Source of the DNA: Methylocystaceae bacterium
GTDB lineage: Bacteria; Pseudomonadota; Alphaproteobacteria; Rhizobiales; Beijerinckiaceae
DNA: 6,427 nt
Direction of reading: 5' to 3'
Assembly: GCA_003152255.1 (NCBI GenBank)
Contig: PLZT01000314.1
Location: 1-6,427 of the forward strand
Made by a program: the position numbers and the translations under genes. Shown here piece by piece: positions 1 to 5,814 of this stretch (the stretch's first letter is position 1; every line of letters starts with the position of its first letter). Under the pieces are notes generated by a model. It ran no database searches. It was given only the letters and a program-made list of their open reading frames with translations, and had not been told where the DNA came from.

Positions 1-357
1 CTTGCCGCTCTTCAAGCTGAGAAGATAAGCGACGACTTTGTCGATTTGAAAATCGGCGAGCTGAGGATTGGGCATTTTGGCGCTCCGTCCGAGATTGCCG
101 TGCGGCGTGCTCAAGAGCTTTCGCAGCGAGGCCTCGGACACGTCGCCATGCTTGACGATCGCCACGAAGCTCGGCGCGGGCGGCTTCAGGATCGGCGGCG
201 ATATCTGGTCCGTGGCCACGACATGGCAGGCCGCGCAGACCTTGAGCGCGAAATCATGGCCGGCGGCGACGAGGTCGCTCTGGCCTTCCTCGGCCCGCGC
301 GAGAGGGGCCGCGCCGCAAGCGAGCATTAAGGCGAGCAATAGTGATGCTGTTTTCAT
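1..357 (-). CDS. Small periplasmic c-type cytochrome (partial, C-terminus off the window)
   Basis: A single-heme cytochrome c, presumably an electron carrier in the periplasm. The reading frame is open for 119 codons from the ATG at 357 to base 1 with no stop. Residues 1-22 form a Sec signal peptide, with a hydrophobic LLLALML core and an ARA-EE cleavage site. The heme-binding motif CAACH lies at residues 41-45, and the likely distal ligand is Met95 in an AKMPNPQL segment, followed by the helix typical of class I cytochromes (QIDKVVAYLLSL). Small proteins of this type usually end within a few residues of this point, so little is probably missing. The gene follows macB by 7 bases, with GAGG of a ribosome binding site 5 bases before the ATG, so it is probably co-translated with macB. 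Cys14 gives a weak lipobox-like MLAC, so lipoprotein processing is possible but less likely. The partner is unknown. Confidence 0.88.
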   Translation of the reverse strand, partial: MKTASLLLALMLACGAAPLARAEEGQSDLVAAGHDFALKVCAACHVVATDQISPPILKPPAPSFVAIVKHGDVSEASLRKLLSTPHGNLGRSAKMPNPQLADFQIDKVVAYLLSLKSGK

Positions 358-360
358 GCG

Positions 361-367
361 GTCCTCA
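361..367 (-). promoter_or_regulatory. Ribosome binding site of the cytochrome gene, overlapping the macB stop
   Basis: On the minus strand the macB end reads TATGAGTGAGGACCGCATG. The GAGG overlaps the TGA stop of macB and sits 5 bases before the cytochrome ATG. The short spacing means ribosomes finishing macB can restart directly on the cytochrome. Confidence 0.7.
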
Positions 368-2479
368 CTCATAGCGCAGCGCCTGGATCGGATCGAGCCG
401 AGCCGCTTTTTGCGCGGGATAATAGCCGAAGAATATCCCCACCGCGGCGGAGAATGCGAAGCCTATCACGATCGCGCCGAGCGACACTGGCGACGACCAT
501 TGGGAAAACAGCGCGATGATTTCCGAGATCACGACGCCCGCGATAATGCCGGCGACGCCGCCGCTGACGCTGATGAGGACGGCCTCCGCCAAGAACTGCA
601 TCAGCACATGCATGCGTTGCGCCCCGACCGCCATGCGCAGGCCGATCTCGCGCGTGCGCTCGGTGACGGAGACCAGCAGAATATTCATGATGCCGATGCC
701 GCCGACGAGCAGCGAGATCGAGGCGACGATGGCCAGAAGGATCGCCATGACGCGGCTGCTGCCCTCGGCGGTCTCGGCGATCTGGCTGAGGTTGCGGATG
801 TCGAAATCCTTTATGTCGGTGGGTTTGATGCGATGGCGGCGGATCAGGATCAGGTTGATTTCGGCGATCGCCGTCAGAATCTTGTCCTGCGCGGTCGCCT
901 GGACATAGATCGAATTCACATAGCCGGTGAGGCGCGGTTGCAAGTTGAACGGGTTGGGCGCCAGCGGATAAAGCGCCGTCAAATTCGTCGCCTGGTTCGG
1001 CGAGGCGACGCCGAGCACTTTTTCCTCGCCGGTCTTGAACGGGATCATCACCAGATCGTCCTGATCCTGGCCCCACATGCTCTGCCCCTTGGCGGTGAGC
1101 ACGCCGACGACGCGCAACGGAAAGCCCTTGATCAGGATTGTCGCGCCGAGCGGATTCTCGCCGTGGGCGAATAGCTGGTTTTGGACCGTTCGGCCAATCA
1201 CGACGACGAGGGCGGCGCTCTTTTCGTCCTCCGGAGTGATGCCGCGGCCGGACTCGATGGTCCAATTGGTGACGGGCGGATAATTGACGGAGACAGCCTG
1301 GACGTTGGTGGTCCAGTTCTGATTGCCGACCTGCACCTGGCCCATCTGCCGCATTAGATAGGCGACCAGCGCGACGTTCGCCGCCTCGCGGCGGATCGCC
1401 TGAGCGTCGGCGACGGTCAGCGTCGAGGCGCTGCCAAAGCCCGAGCGCGCGCCGCCGGTGAGGACCGCGCCTGGAATGACCACCGCGAGATTGGTGCCAA
1501 GACTCTCGATCTGCTTGCGCACCGCCGCGTTCGCGCCATTGCCGACCGCCACCATGGCGATCAGCGCGGCGACGCCGATGAACACGCCGAGCATGGTCAG
1601 CGCCGAGCGCAGCTTGTTGCGTCCGATCGCCTGTATCGCGGCGGAGACGATCATCGACGCGAAGGCCAGCGTCGAAACGCGGGCCGCGCCCGCCGCCGCG
1701 CTTTCTCGCGGATGAAAAATCAGCGCCGCCGCCGATGCGTCCGCCGCGCTCGCGGATTGGGCGGCCGCCGGCGCGGCGGTCGGCTTGCGCCGCTCGTCCG
1801 AAATGATCCGCCCGTCGCGCATGGTGATGACCCGCCCGGCATAGGCCGCGATATCGGATTCATGCGTGACGACGATGATCGTCACGCCCTGATCGCGGTT
1901 GAGCGCGACCAGCGTCTCCATGATCTCATGCGAGGTCTTGGTGTCGAGATTGCCGGTGGGCTCGTCCGCGAACAAAACGCTGGGCCCGTTGATCAGCGCT
2001 CTGGCGATGGCGACGCGCTGCTGCTGGCCGCCCGACAGCTGCGCCGGGGTGTTTTTTTCGCGGTCGGCGAGCCCGAGCAGCTTTAGCGCCGAGCGCGCCT
2101 TGTCGAGCCGGTGAACGCCGTCCGACGCGCTGTCGGAATAGAACAGCGGAAGAGCGACATTTTCCAGCGCGCTGGTGCGGGCCAGAAGGTTGAAGCTCTG
2201 GAACACGAAGCCGAGGCGCTCGCCGCGAAGCTTGGCCAGTTCCGGCTCGGCCAGCGCCGCCACGTCGACGCCTTCCAGAAAATAATGGCCGCCGGACGGC
2301 GGGTCGAGACAGCCGAGAATCGCCATCAGCGTCGATTTTCCGGAGCCCGAGGCGCCCATGATCGCCACGAACTCGCCGCGCTCCACGGAAAGATCGACGC
2401 CTCGCAGCGCGTGGACCTCCACGTCGCCAACGAGAAAGGTCCGGGTGAGGTTTCTCACGTCGATGACAAGGTCCGTCAC
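365..2479 (-). CDS. macB: MacB-type ABC transporter, fused ATPase and permease
   Basis: Inner-membrane ATPase/permease of a MacAB-TolC-type tripartite pump, a mechanotransmission transporter that uses cytoplasmic ATP to drive periplasmic substrate export. Length is 704 residues. The ATPase domain covers about residues 4-227: Walker A GASGSGKST (42-50), Q-loop Gln94, signature LSGGQQQR (148-155), Walker B VLFADEP (168-174), D-loop NLD and H-loop His206. An Ala-rich linker (about 232-268) leads to TM1 (about 289-312), a periplasmic domain (about 313-575) and TM2-TM4 (about 576-604, 629-657, 664-688). The segment SVTERTREIGLRMAVGA (604-620) is the family coupling region. E. coli MacB, from memory, has 648 residues; the surplus here is in the linker and around 490-515 of the periplasmic domain. 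The start is GTG and overlaps the macA stop as GTGA, with AAGAG about 10 bases upstream. The substrate (macrolide, peptide, siderophore or lipid) cannot be told from sequence. Confidence 0.95.
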   Translation of the reverse strand: MTDLVIDVRNLTRTFLVGDVEVHALRGVDLSVERGEFVAIMGASGSGKSTLMAILGCLDPPSGGHYFLEGVDVAALAEPELAKLRGERLGFVFQSFNLLARTSALENVALPLFYSDSASDGVHRLDKARSALKLLGLADREKNTPAQLSGGQQQRVAIARALINGPSVLFADEPTGNLDTKTSHEIMETLVALNRDQGVTIIVVTHESDIAAYAGRVITMRDGRIISDERRKPTAAPAAAQSASAADASAAALIFHPRESAAAGAARVSTLAFASMIVSAAIQAIGRNKLRSALTMLGVFIGVAALIAMVAVGNGANAAVRKQIESLGTNLAVVIPGAVLTGGARSGFGSASTLTVADAQAIRREAANVALVAYLMRQMGQVQVGNQNWTTNVQAVSVNYPPVTNWTIESGRGITPEDEKSAALVVVIGRTVQNQLFAHGENPLGATILIKGFPLRVVGVLTAKGQSMWGQDQDDLVMIPFKTGEEKVLGVASPNQATNLTALYPLAPNPFNLQPRLTGYVNSIYVQATAQDKILTAIAEINLILIRRHRIKPTDIKDFDIRNLSQIAETAEGSSRVMAILLAIVASISLLVGGIGIMNILLVSVTERTREIGLRMAVGAQRMHVLMQFLAEAVLISVSGGVAGIIAGVVISEIIALFSQWSSPVSLGAIVIGFAFSAAVGIFFGYYPAQKAARLDPIQALRYE
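2476..2479 (-). other. GTGA stop-start overlap coupling macA to macB
   Basis: On the minus strand the GTG start of macB (2479-2477) and the TGA stop of macA (2478-2476) share two bases. This is a classic translational-coupling arrangement and supports near-equal production of adaptor and permease. It also decides the macB start, because no ATG nearby fits the MTDLVIDVRNLTRTF domain beginning. Confidence 0.85.
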
Positions 2480-3693
2480 GGCGTCGCGCTCTTTTTCGCT
2501 TCCTCGCCGATGATGATCTCGTCTCCGGGATGCAGATCGCCCTTGACGATCTCGGTGTAGTTGTCGTCGTCGAGGCCCGGCACGATGATCACCGGGCGAG
2601 GAGCGCCGTCCCGCAAGACCCAGACCCTGACGCCGCCGGAGCCGTCCGGGGGCGTCTGCGCGTTCGGAACGCCGACGAGTCCGCCCGGAACATAGCGCAG
2701 CCCCTGATCCGGCAGGCGCAGCGCGTCGGCGCGCTCGTCGACGATGATGCGCGTCGTCGCCGTCATGCCCGGCTTCAAGGAGAGATCCTGGTTCGGCGCG
2801 GCGACGACCACGTCATAGGTGACGACGTTCTGGATGGTCTGGGGTGACTGCCGCACCTCCGTCACTTTGGCGTTGAAGACGCGGTTGGGGAAGGATTCGA
2901 CGGTGAAGGACGCCTTGTCGCCGCGTTTGATCGCGCCGATGTCGCTCTCGGAGACATTGGTGTCGACCTGCATGATGGTCAAATCGGTTCCGACCAGGAA
3001 CAGCGTCGGCGTCTGGAAGCTCGCGGCGACGGTCTGGCCCATCTCCACGGCGCGGGTTACGATGGTGCCGTCGACCGGAGAAATAATATCGGTGTAGCCG
3101 AGATTGATTTCGGCGGCGTGCAACTGCGCTTCCTGGAGCGCGATGGTGGCCTCGTCCAGCCCAATCTGCGCCGACGCCTGGTCGAGCGCGTTTTTCGAGG
3201 CGTCCAGCGCATCCTGCGAAACGGCCTTCGTCGCGGCGAGCCTCTTGTTGCGGTCGTAAGCCAGCTTCGCATAGACGAGATTGGCCTGATCCTTGACCAG
3301 TTGCGCTCGTCCGACGCCCAGAGTGGCCTTATCCTGATCGACGACGACCTGATAGGGACGCGGGTCGACCTTGGCGCAAATCTGCCCCTTCTTGACCTGC
3401 GTATTGTAATCGCAATACCGCGCCTCGATGACGCCGGAGACGTAAGTCCCGATTTGCACGGTGATGACGGGATTGACCGTGCCGCTGGTGGTGACGGCGC
3501 GCACGATGGGGCCGCGCGAGATTTGCCGCGTGACGTAATGCGTCGCGCTCTCGCGGCCCATGGTCCAGTAAAGCCCGGCGCCGGTGAGGAGCGCCGCGCC
3601 AAGGATCGCGGCGGCGAGGCCGCCCAAGCGGCGGCGCGGGGCGACGACCGGCGCCGCCGCTGAACTGGATCGGATCGTTATCGCTTCGGGCAT
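2476..3693 (-). CDS. macA: MacA-type periplasmic adaptor (membrane fusion) protein
   Basis: Adaptor subunit linking the MacB permease to an outer-membrane channel. Length is 405 residues. One N-terminal membrane anchor lies at about 22-44 after a basic VAPRRR segment, so the rest is periplasmic. The lipoyl half-motif around 76-112 (VQIGTYVSGVIE, then VKKGQICAKVDPRPY) pairs with its second half at about 200-222 (YTDIISPVDGTIVTRAVEMG). The alpha-helical hairpin is about 113-198 and contains the RLAATKAVSQDALD segment well known in MacA. Beta-barrel and membrane-proximal domains follow, with the typical SLKPGMTATTRI at 305-316 and a VKGDLHPGDEIIIGE end. Two cysteines (94 and 106) flank the first lipoyl turn. 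It is first in the operon and overlaps macB. The ribosome binding site is weak; only GCGAAAG is seen, about 10 bases before the ATG. RND-type adaptors are related, but the MacB next door settles the assignment. Confidence 0.94.
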   Translation of the reverse strand: MPEAITIRSSSAAAPVVAPRRRLGGLAAAILGAALLTGAGLYWTMGRESATHYVTRQISRGPIVRAVTTSGTVNPVITVQIGTYVSGVIEARYCDYNTQVKKGQICAKVDPRPYQVVVDQDKATLGVGRAQLVKDQANLVYAKLAYDRNKRLAATKAVSQDALDASKNALDQASAQIGLDEATIALQEAQLHAAEINLGYTDIISPVDGTIVTRAVEMGQTVAASFQTPTLFLVGTDLTIMQVDTNVSESDIGAIKRGDKASFTVESFPNRVFNAKVTEVRQSPQTIQNVVTYDVVVAAPNQDLSLKPGMTATTRIIVDERADALRLPDQGLRYVPGGLVGVPNAQTPPDGSGGVRVWVLRDGAPRPVIIVPGLDDDNYTEIVKGDLHPGDEIIIGEEAKKSATP

Positions 3694-3995
3694 GACAACC
3701 GGCTTTCGCGCTGTCGCGACATGCTCGCTCTCGCGCGAACTTCGCTCGGAATTTCAATCGGCATTCGGAACGCCTCTTCTTCCTGTTCGCTCGCCTCGTG
3801 GACCGCCTCCGACGCCGAGCGCTCCAAATATTGTCCGAGAATGAGAAGCTTGTGTCCATCCACTTCTTGAACAAGAGCGGCTAAGTGTCGCGTCGGGCCG
3901 GGCGGAGCCCTCCGGCGAATTCGGACGAACATCTCTTCAGCCGCTCCATTTTACTGATTCGGAGCCGTCTCCCGACGCCGACGCCTCGCGAAATC

Positions 3996-4017
3996 GCGGC
4001 GACCAAATGATCGCCGC
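3996..4017. repeat. Inverted repeat in the divergent intergenic region
   Basis: GCGGCGA (3996-4002) pairs perfectly with TCGCCGC (4011-4017) across an 8-base loop, giving a 7-base-pair stem. It lies 180 bases upstream of the MucR-like start and 300 bases upstream of macA. No T-tract follows on either strand, so an operator or chance GC-rich symmetry is more likely than a terminator. Confidence 0.35.
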
Positions 4018-4119
4018 CAACTTATACGGGGGCCGCGAAAGTCATGCTGTCGCTGAATTCCGCTAAAAGTCGTCGCGCTACTCGATATGTCGCCGCGGAG
4101 ACTTATCGCTCTCATGACG

Positions 4120-4138
4120 TAAAGTTTATTTTAGGTAT
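4120..4138 (+). promoter_or_regulatory. AT-rich island, candidate promoter and MucR autoregulatory site
   Basis: Sixteen of 19 bases are A or T, in otherwise GC-rich DNA, with four TpA steps (4120, 4127, 4132, 4136). It lies about 60-77 bases before the MucR-like start codon. MucR/Ros proteins are known to bind AT-rich DNA containing TpA steps and commonly repress their own genes, so this is the natural place for autoregulation. It also probably contains the -10 region. Both roles are inferred from composition and position only. Confidence 0.4.
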
Positions 4139-4140
4139 CG

Positions 4141-4167
4141 ACGAATGCCTGACGAAGGCGTATTCGT
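4141..4167 (+). promoter_or_regulatory. Hairpin in the leader of the MucR-like gene
   Basis: ACGAAT (4141-4146) pairs with ATTCGT (4162-4167) and GCCT (4147-4150) with AGGC (4156-4159). The result is a 10-base-pair stem with a 2-base bulge (4160-4161) and a 5-base GACGA loop. It ends 16 bases before the GAGGA ribosome binding site (4184-4188). It could stabilise the message or affect translation initiation. No T-tract follows, so it is not an obvious terminator. Confidence 0.4.
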
Positions 4168-4183
4168 GTCCTTCCAGTCACTC

Positions 4184-4188
4184 GAGGA
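4184..4188 (+). promoter_or_regulatory. Ribosome binding site deciding the MucR-like start
   Basis: GAGGA lies 8 bases before the ATG at 4197. It fixes this start over an in-frame ATG at 4044, whose 51 extra codons look nothing like the family and would run through the AT-rich island and the leader hairpin. Confidence 0.75.
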
Positions 4189-4196
4189 ATTGTCCC

Positions 4197-4685
4197 ATGA
4201 CGACATCCGACTCTGAACCTTCGAAATCGATCGAGCTGGCCGCCGAGATCGTAGCCGCTTTCGTCGCCAATAACTCCCTGCCCATCAGCGAATTGCCGGC
4301 GCTGATCCACTCCGTGCACGCCGCCTTGACGGGAGTCGTGAGCGGTTCGGCGAGCGCGGCGCCGCCAGTGGAGAAGAAAGAGCCGGCGGTGTCCATCCGC
4401 AAGTCGATCACGCCCGATTATCTTGTGTGCCTTGACGACGGCAAGAAATTCAAGTCGCTGCGCCGACATTTGGCGACGCTTGGACTGACGCCGGACGAAT
4501 ATCGCGCGAAATGGGGCCTGGCGGCCGATTATCCGATGGTCGCGCCCAATTACGCGGCTCAGCGATCGGAACTGGCGAAGCGCTCGGGACTGGGGCAATT
4601 GCGCAAGAGCGCCACCGCGCCGGCCAAAAAGGCGGCCGTCGCCGCGCCGCGCAAGCGCGGAAGACCGGCGAAGGCCGGCGCGTAA
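4197..4685 (+). CDS. MucR/Ros-family transcriptional regulator with degenerate zinc finger and AT-hook-like tail
   Basis: A 162-residue DNA-binding regulator of the MucR/Ros family, which in alphaproteobacteria controls exopolysaccharide, motility and cell-cycle genes and acts as an H-NS-like silencer. The N-terminal helix (about 10-48, SIELAAEIVAAFVANNSLP) is the family oligomerisation region. The core DYLVCLDDGKKFKSLRRHLATLG (74-96), followed by TPDEYRAKWGL and DYPMVAPNYA (111-120), is the typical Ros/MucR domain. Of the expected zinc ligands Cys78, Asp81 (in place of the second Cys, as in MucR) and His91 are present. The second His is replaced: HLATLGLTP is one residue shorter than the usual HLRTHYGLTP. 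The tail (136-162) is rich in Lys, Ala and Pro and ends with PRKRGRPAK, an AT-hook-like core at 154-157. It is divergent from macA and convergent with the barrel gene. Function by DNA binding is very likely; the targets are unknown. Confidence 0.92.
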   Translation: MTTSDSEPSKSIELAAEIVAAFVANNSLPISELPALIHSVHAALTGVVSGSASAAPPVEKKEPAVSIRKSITPDYLVCLDDGKKFKSLRRHLATLGLTPDEYRAKWGLAADYPMVAPNYAAQRSELAKRSGLGQLRKSATAPAKKAAVAAPRKRGRPAKAGA

Positions 4686-4710
4686 TCGTCCATTTCACGC
4701 CGAGGGCGAG

Positions 4711-4741
4711 GCCGGCCGCCGGGGAAGCCGGTTGGGCCGGC
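4711..4741. terminator. GC-rich stem-loop between convergent genes
   Basis: GCCGGCC (4711-4717) pairs with GGCCGGC (4735-4741), and an inner CCGG/CCGG (4719-4722, 4728-4731) closes a GGAAG loop. It lies 25 bases past the MucR-like stop and 30 bases past the stop of the minus-strand barrel gene, where a shared terminator would sit. No T-tract is present on either strand, so it may only protect the message ends or work with Rho. Confidence 0.4.
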
Positions 4742-4770
4742 GACTCGGGCTTCGTTGGACTCGGGCGCCG

Positions 4771-5598
4771 TTAGAATCGCAGAGACGATTCGATCATGCC
4801 GAACGCGCCGGCGCCGGCGTATTTGTCGCGCGAAAGGCCGCCCGCGAAGGTTAGGGTGAAAGCGCCTATCTCGCCGAGCGTCAGTTGAAGGCCGGCCTTG
4901 CAAATTTTATCGCGCCAATGGCCGGTTAAAACCGCGTAGGGACCGATGTAGACCTTTTCCGCCGCGAAAGCCGCGAACGAAAAATTCTCCAACACGGCGT
5001 AGCCCGGCTTTATCTCGACGAGAGTTCTCTGAAATACGTCTGAATAAAAGCCTTTTGCAAAAAACATTGTTTGGGAGCTCGGCGCGGCGTCCAATTCCCA
5101 TATGGTTCCAAGGCCAGCGCCGCCGCCGGGGCGTCTGTTTTCCTGATCCAGCCTCCAAATTCGGGCTTGCGCCGCGGCGCCGAACCATCCCTGAAACTTG
5201 ATGGCGTCGACGATGGTTTGATATCCAAGCAAAGTGTTTAGGTTCGGCTTGCGACCGACAATATTAATCTGATCACTTGCCCAGAATGGCGGCCCGATAA
5301 AATCCGCGGTCGCGAATTCCGCCGTCGGACGCGCGGCTTGTGTGTCCACGGGCCCATCGCGAAGGCCAATGCGGTCGAATAGCATCGAATCCACGGGCGC
5401 GGCGGCGATCTCGGCGTTCGCGCGCGGATCGAATCGACGGTCTTCCAAGGCGAGCGGAAAAATCTCGACTTGAGGGTCGAGAGTCTTGCGCAGCGGCGAT
5501 GTGGCGAAATCGTCCATCGCGGACAGCTCTTCGGCGAGGGCCGCGGCGTTCGTGGCGCAGGCGCCAAACGTCAGCAGGCCAAACAGCATCCTCCTCAT
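4771..5598 (-). CDS. Exported probable outer-membrane beta-barrel protein, BcsS-like
   Basis: A 275-residue secreted protein. Residues 1-22 are a clear signal peptide (MRRMLFGLLTFGACATNAAALA, cleaved before EEL). After a poorly structured N-terminal part (23-100), the rest alternates polar and aromatic residues in short strands (KVYIGPYAVLTGHW, AGLQLTLGEIGAFTLTFAGGL, GAGAFGMIESSLRF) and ends in Phe, as outer-membrane barrels do. The YIGPYA...G and GGLSRDKYAGAGAFG patterns recall BcsS of alphaproteobacterial cellulose biosynthesis, but this is a resemblance from memory and no other bcs gene is present. I chose the ATG at 5598. The frame extends to 5745, but that extension reads into the palindromic element and would bury the signal peptide. 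A later ATG at 5589 directly abuts AGGAGG, too close for it to act as a ribosome binding site. Cys14 gives an imperfect lipobox (FGAC). The gene looks monocistronic. Confidence 0.7.
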   Translation of the reverse strand: MRRMLFGLLTFGACATNAAALAEELSAMDDFATSPLRKTLDPQVEIFPLALEDRRFDPRANAEIAAAPVDSMLFDRIGLRDGPVDTQAARPTAEFATADFIGPPFWASDQINIVGRKPNLNTLLGYQTIVDAIKFQGWFGAAAQARIWRLDQENRRPGGGAGLGTIWELDAAPSSQTMFFAKGFYSDVFQRTLVEIKPGYAVLENFSFAAFAAEKVYIGPYAVLTGHWRDKICKAGLQLTLGEIGAFTLTFAGGLSRDKYAGAGAFGMIESSLRF

Positions 5599-5612
5599 GG
5601 ACGTTACTCGCT

Positions 5613-5624
5613 GTGAGCACTCAC
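5613..5624. repeat. Short inverted repeat just upstream of the barrel gene
   Basis: GTGAG (5613-5617) and CTCAC (5620-5624) form an inverted repeat with a 2-base centre, 15-26 bases upstream of the ATG at 5598. The position would suit an operator or a leader structure. It is short enough to be chance. Confidence 0.3.
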
Positions 5625-5697
5625 GCACGAAAACAAATTGAAACGCCGCCTTCGCGACCAATCGGCGCGAGGGATCGGCTGGTCCGCTAGAGCGCTT

Positions 5698-5724
5698 TCC
5701 GTTCGAACGGAATCGTTCGAACGA
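5698..5724. repeat. Two adjacent perfect palindromes at the left end of the element
   Basis: TCCGTTCGAACGGA (5698-5711) and TCGTTCGAACGA (5713-5724) are each perfect palindromes sharing a GTTCGAAC core and separated by one base. The counterpart in the right arm has diverged (CTCGGATGGAATCATCCAGG on the minus strand), so only the left arm keeps them. They could be protein-binding sites or remains of terminal repeats. Confidence 0.75.
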
Positions 5725-5752
5725 TAAGAAATCGCTCAAAATCAAAATGTTG

Positions 5753-5800
5753 GAGCAAGCTCTTATCGAAAAAGTCTATCAACTTTTTCGGAGCTTGCTC
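5753..5800. repeat. Long two-part hairpin in the left arm of the element
   Basis: GAGCAAGCTC (5753-5762) pairs with GAGCTTGCTC (5791-5800). Inside, CGAAAAAGT (5767-5775) pairs with ACTTTTTCG (5782-5790) around a CTATCA loop, with a 4-base bulge at 5763-5766. That makes 19 perfect base pairs. It shares its right strand with the central hairpin at 5789-5814, so the two cannot form together. Confidence 0.8.
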
Positions 5801-5814
5801 TAAAGCAAGCTCCG
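5789..5814. repeat. Central hairpin of the element
   Basis: CGGAGCTTGCT (5789-5799) pairs perfectly with AGCAAGCTCCG (5804-5814) around a 4-base CTAA loop. This is the exact centre of the 220-base palindrome. With no T-tract after it, it is not a standard terminator, although strong hairpins of this kind can stabilise message ends. Confidence 0.8.

Larger units (their letters stand above)
3694..4196. other. Divergent intergenic region between macA and the MucR gene
   Basis: This 503-base stretch separates the two divergent start codons and must hold the promoters of both units. I see no convincing alpha-type -35/-10 pair for macA. On the minus strand an 84-codon frame (3932-3678) would overlap the macA start by 16 bases. 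Its third-position GC is only about 60 percent and it has no recognisable domain, so I do not call it a gene. Visible structures are a GCGGCGA/TCGCCGC stem at 3996-4017, an AT-rich island at 4120-4138 and a leader hairpin at 4141-4167, described separately. Confidence 0.6.

Noticed and set aside
68..1174. Long plus-strand frame of 368 codons opposite macB and the cytochrome gene
   Set aside because: It is antisense to two genes with clear domains, has low-complexity Asp/Arg/Ala-rich content and no recognisable domain. High GC produces such frames.
369..1265. Minus-strand frame of 298 codons in another frame of macB
   Set aside because: It is an out-of-frame reading of macB, very rich in Arg and Pro, with no domain.
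3118..3663. Plus-strand frame of 181 codons opposite macA
   Set aside because: It is the antisense shadow of the well-supported macA gene.
4044..4196. N-terminal extension of the MucR-like protein to an earlier ATG
   Set aside because: The extra 51 codons do not resemble the family and run over an AT-rich island, a hairpin and the ribosome binding site of the better start at 4197.
4742..4766. Nine-base direct repeat GACTCGGGC with a 16-base period
   Set aside because: It is only two short copies in GC-rich intergenic DNA, so chance is likely.
5599..5745. N-terminal extension of the barrel protein
   Set aside because: It would place a signal peptide 50 residues into the protein and run into the palindromic element.
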